Assembly: GCA_036873755.1 (NCBI GenBank)
Contig: JAVTVY010045434.1
Location: forward strand, 156,554 to 220,553
Reading direction: 5' to 3'
Length of the DNA: 64,000 nucleotides
Origin: Hanleya hanleyi
Taxonomy: Eukaryota; Mollusca; Polyplacophora; Lepidopleurida; Hanleyidae
Shown here: in pieces, positions 54,351 to 64,000 of the stretch
Layout of the letters: each line of letters starts with the position of its first letter
Position numbering within the stretch: position 1 is the stretch's first letter
Translations under genes and position numbers: made by a program
Notes under the pieces: model-generated
Told to the model about the DNA's origin: nothing
The model's database searches: none
The model's input: only the letters and a program-made list of their open reading frames with translations

Positions 54351-56951
54351 CGAAAATGTTACCATACATTGTAATTTGTTCTGTAGGAGACGGGACTATA
54401 TGGAGTCAGTGATAGATTTCAGATATAACAACACAGAATATTTTTGTGAATGGCCTAAATTGCATTAGAGATAAAAGCTGATCAAAATTACAGACCACGG
54501 GTGGTCAAAACTCTTTAGTAACAACTAAAAATACACGAAATAACAGGACATCTCTGCTGTTTAACATGGTTTGGTAATTGTACAAGACAATCACATCAGA
54601 AAGTCTGGGAGCCTGAAGTAGCCATAAATAGGATGGTCATAAAACAGACATGGTCTCCAAGAAAATGTGTTTGGAGTCGCCATCTATTTTTCAGTTAATT
54701 GCATCTGTAGCAAACCAGAGGAGATGGGCTAACATGAGAGCCGCCACAACACAATGTTCCCAGGTGGTGATAAGGGGCCAGATTTCTGCACTATTGCTTT
54801 CACAGCCACCAGTGGCAGGCAGATTACTGGGTAATAGCAAGCTTTTATAACCACCTTGAATGCACAGGCCACGCGAGCGTCTCTAATGTCAGCGAGCGGT
54901 CGATACACGGACATGTGTGGAGATCAATATACACAAAATCTCCTGTATGAACATGTCACGTCGATGACACTTCAAATACAAAACACGCTGGGCCATGTAG
55001 TAATGGGGTAATACTAAAACGGTGATGACTGCCCCACGCTCTTGCATTTATCTGTCAATGTCATTGAATTGAATGCGGTATCACTGCCCAGCTCAAATGA
55101 AACACAACTCCAGAATGTCCAGTTAGAAAATTCATCATTGTCTGAAAGTGGGGCAAGGCAGCTGTCAACTCTCTCTATACTGTATTTGTAGAATTGTACT
55201 GATGAGAAAGAAGTTCCACAATTATCTTTCATTAATTGGCATATTAATAAAACAGAAAATTTGTAAACAAATATTTTCATCAAGTTATTACATCTTGTTT
55301 GAAAGCTATCAGTATTATCTTTGAAATTACATGTATTCATAAGACAATGGTAAATATCTTAGCTTCATTAATGTTCAGGACAGAATTGATAGCAGTTTTG
55401 AACTGTCAAAACTACACACGTAAGTTCCCAGCCGGTGAAAACATTGTGACCAGAGCAGTATGGTACCATAGCACTCAGTTTACCTTCAACTAAATTTTAA
55501 TCTTAATGGGGTGTTTTAACTTTTTATTTACTCCTGCCAAAAGTCAATTTCCAGAACGGAAACTTGAAAGGAGAAAAAAAAAAGCAGAAAAAAAAACCAG
55601 TTGAGAATAATATCTTACACATCCTCATGCCTGCACAATATTATAATTTAAAAGACCATTTTCTCTTGGGATTATAGTGTTGGTGCACAAGTAAGTTGCA
55701 ATGTGGCTTCTTTAGACTTGTCAAATTCAAGACAAAACTCAAAGTATATTTTGTTACTTTCATTATCAAAATGCAACCAGGAATGAGGATCTATTTTTGT
55801 CTCCATGAATCTTGAAAGCTATAAACTTTCACTAAAGCACCTGCCATTTGTACATCACTCCCACTCTATTCTACACGTGATTCTGGATGGTTGTCGTTGT
55901 TCTACATCAACTTCATCTGGCTTGGAAATTTCATCTGGTGTTTGACATGTTTGATTATCATCAATATTCTGGGAGGAATGGGTTTCATCAGCCCAGGGGA
56001 ATTTTGAAGCCTTTCAAAACCCCGAACACGATTATATACTTTACATTCATGATGCAAATATAAAATTGCTGTCAGCCACGGCAAGTTGGTGTTGTTGTAA
56101 GTGAAAGTGCATGGGTGAAATTGTTCCTAGGGAACTAATGCTGAAATAGCCTGAAGGGAGGTCACTCGTGGTGACAGTATTGGTGGAGCAGGAACAAACG
56201 TCATTCACATCTAGGAACATTTTACACCAGCATCCACTCAACTTCGCAAGTGGCAAACATGACCGGCGGCCGGCAGTCAGCAGGAAAGATGAACAAATAT
56301 TTCAACAATTCTGTCAAATCCATGACATTGACAGTTTCCTTTTACGGAAGCCATTTTTTTTTTGTAATCGTCAGGAGGACGACCTGGGCTTAAATTGTAC
56401 TCGTCAGCAGATATTTTTGGTCGTAAAAACGAGTTAACGACCAAACATTTTGACCTCTGCTAATGCGTATCGCGTTTGGACAAAGCCAACCACGTGGCTG
56501 AAATAAAGGTCGTTCATTGGCCCAGACGTTGTAGTGGGGTGTTCCACAAGAACAACAATGACATAATTTTGATACTGGCGGCAATTCTGTCGCTGAGGAA
56601 GTGGACAGAAATGTGAAAATAAAGTTTTACCATGGAAAGATAAAGTAAAAACTGTGCTTTTATACTTAAAATATGCCAAAGAATCATATATTTTGATGGG
56701 GTTTTCTGTAAGTATTTTATATTTTCTATGCAGCCTTCTCGGCGAGATTTTATGAAAATCTCCCCTCGCATTATTTATTTATTTATTATATTTCTTTCCA
56801 CCGATACCGTTATTCTAAGACAGAATATGAAGTTTACATCCAGAAAATCAAGATAGACTTAGCTAACAATATATATGTATGGTTTTTATTAGGTTTCCTG
56901 CATGGTAAATTTGAAAATATCGATTTTAGACAATGGTACCTCACCGTACTT
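54351..56951. other. No recognisable gene
   Basis: Short frames only. I looked for the missing dimerisation/docking exon of the kinase subunit on the minus strand and did not find it. 56340-56480 has an isolated TTTGGTCGT/ACGACC inverted pair. Confidence 0.35.
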
Positions 56952-58385
56952 CAGGGGTTGAAATGTTTGGTCACTGCCAAGGAGCCATTGGCCCCCAAGT
57001 TGAAAATTTCTGGGGGCCAAAATATTTTTTTAGGGGCCATTTTTTTTCTTAATAGAGCGACAATTGATACAGTGTTGCTTTACTTTCTTCATTTTAATAT
57101 ATTACTCTGCAGTTATTCAACTTACTTAATACAACATTGAACAACAGAACCCCATATTTAGAACAAATTCTCATCTGAACTAACACTATTAAATTGCTAT
57201 GTACCTGGAGACTGAACATGCATGAAAAATGGTAATTCATGCAGACATTACAAGTAAGTTTTTCTGCATCATCAGGAGATTCTGAGTCCCTATCAGGCTG
57301 AGTTATTCTTACTTTTTGGAGGTCTTGGCCAAATTAGGAGCCAAGGTATTCACCAGAAGCCAAGACAATATACATTTTTTTTATATCAGAGAATACATAA
57401 TTTTTGCTGCCCTGTGTTTATCTAGATTTTTCTTAAATTATATTCCCTGTTGTAACTGATGATTGTTGACCTTTTAGACTTATGAGTAACAAATACAAGT
57501 AAGAACACTGACTATTGTAACTATTTGCCAAGTCCGCTTCCGGATTTTTCTCAAGTCCGCAATTTCATGCACTTACCATGTGCTCTTATGGTCAATGGAT
57601 CAATGCAAACAATATTTTTGATGACGGGCAGTTGGAAGTTGTTGACCAGAACTGAATAAAACTGACACCAGGATAAAGCAAAGGATATGTAGTAATATAT
57701 AAGAGCCTATTATGGAGACAGTATCTGTACAAATGGACACAGTTCAAAGTATCTTCATCGACCAAGAGGCAGTGACTGCATTCATTATAGATCCCTCTGC
57801 AGTACTACACCATTATATCTGTCTTGTGAGAGCGGAGCAAGTCCTGAGACGGTTCCTCTACACCATGCATCATCAACGACACGAACTGATGAACTCTGAT
57901 ATCTAATATGCTGGGGTAGTCTACGCGTGTGCCTGACCTGTAGATATAGTGTATATACTTTCCTTTCTTTTTATCATGACTGTGAAACTTTGACTTGTAC
58001 TCCAGAAGGAGGTGCTCCTACGTAAACGAGGAATATACGAACGATACGATACGAATGGCACAAAACTCCACCATAAGGAGCATAAGGCAAGTGCGATTAC
58101 AACAACAACAACACGCTTTTACTTTCGGAATGAAACATGATCACGGACATGCTCGTGACTAAATCATTGGACCTTGATAGTTTATGTCCCCTAATTTGTG
58201 GGTGGACAATCTTCTATTCAATATTTTGGGAGTGAAAATGGTTCACAATTAAACTTTGGCTAAAAATATGTGGACTTGTTCAAAAGTTTCAGGGGCCAAA
58301 TGGCGACTAGACTGTAATTCTGTACTCGCCAAAACGGCATTACGGTCGCAATTGGCGAGCTGGCGACCGGTTATTTCAACCCCTG
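56952..58385. mobile_element. hAT-like element, 1.4 kb
   Basis: CAGGGGTTGAAAT ends in inverted orientation. The flanks TACTT and TACTC give a 5-bp target duplication with one change. Near the ends, GGGGGCC/GGCCCC (left) and GGCGA/TCGCC (right) words repeat. No transposase is seen. A 64-codon frame (57712-57906) has no recognisable domain. Confidence 0.65.
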
Positions 58386-59689
58386 TACTCGCGTGGACAG
58401 ACAAGTTCAGGACCCCGATCGTGGATGGCCGCAGTTTACACGGGGACCCCGATCGTGGCCGGTCACAGCGAACCAGTTAAAATAGTGGATTTGTGAAAAA
58501 TCATCGATTTCGAGCTGGAACAGCACATTTTTCTCTCTGAAAAACATATGAAGCCAGTCCGAAACCAAAACCGTTTTTGGGCAACATCATTGACACAACC
58601 AATATATGAAGATAAAGTTAATCTTGGTTCTGGACTGGTTTCATGTTTACGGAGAGTGGAGTATGCTCAGACCATAGGAAAACATAGCTATCGGAACCTT
58701 TTCTTCGCACATGTTATTTCATTTATGCACGGGGACCAAAACCTCATTAAACCACGCCAGGTCCCTTGCTCCGTAAGTAAAAGTTACAGGTACAGGTTGC
58801 ATGTGCAAACATTGTATCCAAACACCACTCCACGAACACTCTACATGAATGGTCCCTGAAGTTTACTCTTATAGTCATGTTAGCTTATCTGGTGATGGTA
58901 AGAGAAAAGCAGAAGGGACGATCCAATAAATAAACGTCTTGGTAATTATCTACACTGTTCTCAACCTGTTTACAATCAACCTGTTTGGTGAACAAGCCAG
59001 GTTACATGTAATCATGTTCATGTGGGCAATTGCCAGGAGGTCTTTGGGATGTTATCTTCACTAACGGTAACCAAGGCAGCTTTGTAACCAGTCTACACGT
59101 ACATTGTATCACAAATACCATAAAGTCTGAATGTGATTTTCAACTTCCTGATCGAACAGATGTGATATGTACATGTAGACAATGATTCCTCATACAGATT
59201 TCAGGTCTGTACGTTTTGAAATACATGTGTAGCAGGTGAAAGGTATGGAACTAGGCGACAACAAAAAGTGACAATTTAGTGTTTCATGTATCACAGATTT
59301 CATTATAAAGGCATGAAAGGGGGCCAAAGACACTATTTTTTTCTCAAGCCCTGCATTTAGTGAAACACTTGTAGATCGTTCTGAGTTTCATTCTAAATGA
59401 AAGTATATGAATTGTAGATATAGAATACATAAAATGTTTGCAATATACAAATAACTTTTCAAAATAATTTGATAAGAAAATATTGAATTGCTGTGTTGTA
59501 GGACAGACGAAAATCCCAATTTTCTTGTAGACCAAATTGCAATGCCATAGAATATATTATATCTGTATTGTTTTCAGCATTGAAATGTTCCAAAATATTG
59601 ATATGGGGTGGAATTGTCATTTAAAGTTGAACTGCAATCATTGTAGTGTACAACAAAGCCAAATGGTGAAAATATAATATTTGGATCAA

Positions 59690-61735
59690 TTTCCAAGGTT
59701 GTCCGTCCACATCTGTAATGTTAGCACCTCTATGGAATTTGGTCATCTGTATCATACAATACTATCGTCTCATACTTTTAATGAATTTGGTATGGAAAAC
59801 GCTTATGTGTGGCCGATTCGGTACATAAAATCAACCAAAATATTTAAAAAGTAAATAAAAAATAAGGTTTTCAAAAACTGCTAACGTGACTCAAAAGAAT
59901 GTCCGTCCAAAATTGAAGTCACGTTAGCAACAACATTGTTTAAGCTACATGTATACTCTATTCTATAACAGTTAGTCAAAATTTCATAGTAAGTCTGTAT
60001 TTCCTACACAGCACTTCCACTAAATATGTAATTGATGAGTCATGTGAAGTGCAATTGAATGTGAAAATTCAATTTGTTTTGTGTCCGTCCACTTATGTAA
60101 TGTTAGCAACAGAGTAACGTTAGCAATACAACTAAGTATGATTTACGTAAATTTTGTTGCAAATACAGATCTTTCTTATGTTTGCTTGGCAGAACTGACA
60201 AAGTGAGCAGAGTTGGTTGATAATAGCAGTCTGCAGTATTTATTTTTGCCGCTAAATCATCAGTTTATAAGGTGTCTGTCTGAATGTAACATTAGCACTG
60301 CCATGTTTATTGCTAACGTAACACATGTCCGTCCACATGTGTCACGTCAGAGTTCGAATTTGGCACCTGTCCGTCAGTCCGAGACTGGTAAAAAATCGAA
60401 CGGACTGGTGTGAGTGACTGAACAACAAGTCCGTCGGACTGGTAACAAAAAAGCTCTCCGTTCATTGTGTAAACTATTTCTCTGGATATCTCCGCACAAT
60501 TTGTAAAGAATGAAAAACGAAATGTCTGTTTTCGGTTACCCGACCGAGTCTAAATAAATCGTGTGAGTCTAAAACAATTTCCAGCAAATTCCAACGAAAT
60601 CACGACCACGGTCGCATTTTACGACAACAACAACAGCCGTAAAGTGGTGCGAACATTGTCAGCAATTACCGTAAAGTGTGACTGTAATGCAGCATGGCAA
60701 TGCAGGCTGGCGATCTTTTCAGAAAATAAAGCTCCCAATTCCAGGTCGGGAATCGAGAAATCAGCAACATGATTACGCTTCAGTCGACCTGATCATGTTT
60801 ACCAGGACAATTTTAAACATATTCTCCATCAACTTCGAAAGAAATCTACTGATTTTTTTGGCTTGAAATGGCGTTTGTTGAAGCAGTGTTTTTCGCGACG
60901 ACACGTGCAGTCAAAGTCGCTGTCGAAGTCCAGCCGACGGGGTTTGTCGTCTGTGATTATCTTCACACGCGCTCAAGAAATGCACAATTATTAATTTCTT
61001 ATTTAGTAGCAACCATCACAGAGCACAAAATATTCATGATGACAAATGTTCCCACATCACCTTTTATTTAATATTAACGGACTAGTAAAAATATTTACGG
61101 ACTAGTTACATTTTTGGCTCACCAGTCCGGCGGACTGGTTCAAATTTTTCTTAAATTCGAACCCTGCACGTTAGCAATGATTGACACATGGTAAAAATAT
61201 TGCATTGGCGTTATCAATTTGCCTGATAGTTCATGTACATGTAGAGAACAGAGCTTAGAAACCATATATCTGATCCTCCTCATGATAAATTCTGGCATTT
61301 TGTGAAAATTCCCTGAAATAGGCATGTCCGTCTGTCCACAAAGTCCGTCCAAATGTAATGTTAGCAACAGTAATATTCAATTTTTGTTAACCTGTAGGTT
61401 GGTTAACAGGCATTCCACATGCTCAAAAGAAATTTCCTCCTGATTTCTTTCTGAAATCATCTAGTTTGCGGCAAGCATCTTTTCCATAGAAAAAAAAAAA
61501 ATGTTTCTGACGATGTAATGTTGCTAACGTTACTGTTTGTCCGTCCAGGCATAGCATCACATTAGCAACCACGTTAAATCAAACTTTTACTCAGAAAAAC
61601 TATGCGCCATCTGCATGAAATGCTTTGAATAGTTTCAAAAAGCATTGTGGAAGCTAAGAATTAATTTTCAGTTGTGTGTGGTCAAAACGTCACTTACACA
61701 GAAAACCTTTGGCAAACCTTGTGTCCGTCCTATAC
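59690..61735. repeat. Quasi-periodic array of GTCCGTCC and TGTTAGCAAC boxes
   Basis: GTCCGTCC (or one variant) is found at 59701, 59901, 60083, 60274, 60327, 61343, 61539 and 61723. With the inserted hAT-like element (60348-61166 plus duplication) removed, the spacing is mostly 182-200 bp, with one of about 53. A second box, (A/C)(A/T)GTTAGCAA or its inverse TTGCTAAC, accompanies most copies. The sequence between boxes is hardly alike. It may be a very old satellite with two conserved boxes. Confidence 0.6.
60348..61166. mobile_element. hAT-like element, 819 bp (ACTAGTCCG family, copy 2, inverted)
   Basis: The ends are CAGAGTTCGAATTT and inverse CAGGGTTCGAATTT, with the 5-bp target duplication CACGT (60343-60347, 61167-61171). 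The uninterrupted form (GTCACGTTAGCAA) occurs at about 59918 in the same array. It is inverted relative to the copy at 52711-53544. Confidence 0.85.
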
Positions 61736-63078
61736 CCGTTCTTTGCATTTGCTGGGTACTTTTTGCATTGAAAACTAGCTTTCCCACTATTCCGGATGAT
61801 CACGGACTGCTGGAGTGTTCATTCAATTATACTACATTGCATTAAGAGAAACATTTAGCTCCTGCTTCGAGTCAGAGCAGCAGAACACAGTTTCTCTGCA
61901 CATCACTGCAGAGAAACTATCAGATGGAAGGGGGGCAACAAAATCTATTCTAGATTTTCTCACAACTGACCAATTATCTCAAAACTTTCACAAAATCAGA
62001 CTTCAAACCATCATTGTCAAGGTAACACATGCAAAACATGAAATAGTCAGAGTTTATTTTTCAGAGTTGAGGGCCACGTTTTGGCCCCCATTATACTGAA
62101 ATCTGTCGTATAGAAATTACATGAAAAGTAGACAGCCGTTTGGTAATATTTACTCTCCTAATGACAACCCTGTGTGCTGTAATATTTTCTCAGGAAACCT
62201 TTTACAGGTTACCATAATTGGAAATTTGGTAACCTACAATGTATAGTAACCTGAAACAGCACATTAAATGCAAATATTATGCAGGCCTTGCTTTTCGTCG
62301 AAATTCACGGGTATCCAAACGGATACCCGCAATTTCAGTTTACGGGTATCTACCAGTATCCACTGAAGTGACGAAAAATTGAAGTGTGGAGATTAAAGTG
62401 GAATAAACATTTATGTACTCTTTTCATGTTTACTGTTGTTAATAGGATAATTGATTCTCACATCATGTTGTTCCCCACCGCTGTGTAGCCATTCGATTCA
62501 CTGAGCTGATCTTTGACCGTCCAATCAACTGTCAATTTTACTGTGATACATACAGGATGAGTGGATAAACTTTCTCTTGAGCAACTAGAATAACATGCAG
62601 CATGATTTATGAAATTGTGTTAAGGATTGTCTCCTTGAATTAATTTAGTTTGGAGCTGTAAATTGGAGTCACTTGAAAATTTTCGATTTGAGGTTATGGA
62701 CCTTGATTATATTCTCATTATGGACTAAAAAATAGCTCTGTCTCTCACTATGAATGTCACGGGTCACCAGCTCAGCTTCCGACTTCATTCATTACGAATG
62801 TTTACACTTAAGTGCTGGATAAAGTAATACCATCTTCATGACACCTAGCATATAACTTAAATATGTTGATGAATTGGACAAACACACAATATGGACTTAA
62901 AATTGAGTGATGTAAGTCAAGAAATTACGAACAATTCCAATGAACACACATTTAAGAAGTTCACCACAGCACTAACTTCAGGGATTATGATGAGTTAATT
63001 CCGTGTTTTTGTCGTTCTGTATGAAGACAAAACCATCCTTTACATTATCTGGCCATCCGTTGTAAGCCTGTACAGATA
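61736..63078. other. No recognisable gene; solo GAATCC-type hAT end
   Basis: 62284-62370 starts CAGGCCTTGCTTTTCGTC and has ACGGGTATCC repeats, a single end of the family seen at 25096. No partner is visible. The rest holds nothing I recognise. Confidence 0.4.
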
Positions 63079-64000
63079 CAGGGTTCGCACAGCTGGGAAA
63101 GATCAAAATTCCAGGACATTTCCAGGACAAAATTGCTGTTTTCCAGGACAAAGTGTCTCCAGTTATTTTCAGTCAAATGTATTTTCTCTCAACGCAATGT
63201 ATAGAGGTTATCTACCCTTGATTATCTCCTCTGTTGTCACCAGGAAGTATGAAATACACGTGGAATATGGCTCCGTTTTCGGCTTGAAATATTTGTCACT
63301 AAAACGAACAACTCATTCAGAGATAGAGATTCTAATCTGAAGGACAACGGATGGGTAAATAATCATACAAATTAAATCTTACAACGATATTATGCCTGAA
63401 TCGGCTGTGGAAGAGCCAAAGAAAGATGTGATAGTCCGATTAATCCGCATATTTTATCGCTCACGCTGATAGCAGGATTCATGCTTTGCACCTTTCGCGT
63501 GACTTTTCACGGAACTTGCCCCCATATTTCCAACATCGAACGTGTTTTGGCAAAGCCTGCACTTCGCTCTGTGCAAAGACTCCTTGAGGCGCCATGCAGT
63601 CCCGGCAGTCCGGATGACTCGGCCACGAAGAATTACAATGACAAAGGCGTGACATGATGTCATTCTTTACATTTCTCTCTCAGATTAATGATCGGAGGTT
63701 TCCGTGAATATTCGTCACCATGGGAGCTCAGTGACGGATGTCTCAATTCGATATTTGATTGGCCGAGAAGTTTACTATATTTACTACGAAAGTTTATGAA
63801 TGAATTGGCGCGTCAGTGAACTGGGGAATCCCCCCGACAGCGATGACCGATCGTTGGAGTGAGCATTTGCCGACGGATGATTCGCAGCACAGTAATTCTA
63901 TTGATTTTCCAGGACTTTCAAGGACACATACTATTTTTCCAGGACTTTCCAGTACTGGAAAGCATACTTTTATTTTTCCAGGACATTTAAGGACATTCCA
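63079..64000. mobile_element. hAT-like element, cut by window end
   Basis: The left end CAGGGTTCGCACAGC, with TTCCAGGACA repeated at 63110-63160; the same words crowd the last 100 bases of the window (63905-64000), as at a right end. Inside is a BED-finger frame on the minus strand. The right terminus and target duplication lie beyond the window. Confidence 0.7.
63454..63663 (-). CDS. BED-type zinc-finger ORF, hAT transposase N-terminal piece
   Basis: A 69-codon frame containing KCRLCQNTFDVGNMGASS followed by VKSHAKGAKH, that is Cys 35, Cys 38, His 55 and His 61 in the arrangement of a BED-like C2H2 finger. Such fingers sit at the N-terminus of many hAT transposases and bind the element ends. 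It lies inside an element with CAGGG ends, so it is probably a remnant of that transposase. It stops 8 residues after the last His, and no catalytic (DDE, RNase H-like) part is seen downstream on the minus strand, so it is either a first exon or a fragment. Confidence 0.6.
   Translation of the reverse strand: MTSCHAFVIVILRGRVIRTAGTAWRLKESLHRAKCRLCQNTFDVGNMGASSVKSHAKGAKHESCYQRER

Overview
This is eukaryotic (animal) DNA. It is AT-rich and almost entirely non-coding, has split genes with GT/AG splice sites, and is packed with nested transposable elements. Three things point to a mollusc, probably a bivalve, although I cannot name the species: arrays of ~155-165 bp repeats ending in a tetranucleotide tract plus a hairpin (the layout of bivalve 'pearl'/Helentron-type elements), a molluscan-style SINE, and very common ACATGTA strings.

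Layout. 1-5947: right-hand ~5.9 kb of a DIRS-order retrotransposon with gag-like, RT-RNase H and tyrosine-recombinase ORFs, a candidate internal complementary region and a right terminal repeat. 5948-8187: a 155-bp satellite with a four-monomer higher-order repeat, then a second short element with the same tail. 8976-13342: a ~160-bp dimeric array with a tRNA-derived SINE and a 2.9-kb hAT-like element nested in it. 13443-24847: minisatellites, MITEs and sequence without recognisable genes. 24848-34372: a third tandem array broken by a hAT-like element, a TTAA-flanked element and a 5.6-kb imperfect palindrome that carries an RT pseudogene and two inverted copies of a zinc-finger gene. 37496-49281: four minus-strand exons of a host gene, the regulatory subunit of cAMP-dependent protein kinase (RII type), with introns full of repeats. 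49282-64000: more foldback and hAT-like elements, a SINE with a 13-bp target duplication, a quasi-periodic motif array, and a partial hAT-like element carrying a BED-type zinc-finger ORF.

Main signals. (1) A 9-mer, GCTTCCGGT, occurs 15 times exactly (plus 5 one-base variants) in the DIRS element, in all three reading frames of gag, so it appears to be kept at the nucleic-acid level. (2) Four otherwise different elements share one tail: tetranucleotide tract, CRAC, a hairpin with compensatory changes, then AAAA. (3) Nine CAGNG-ended elements have 5- or 6-bp target duplications, several confirmed by empty paralogous sites. (4) The PKA regulatory subunit has RII-type exons but an RRGAV pseudosubstrate, which is an RI-like, non-phosphorylatable site.

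Except for the kinase exons and the DIRS ORFs, most open frames in the window are chance or repeat-derived. Counts given here were made by eye.
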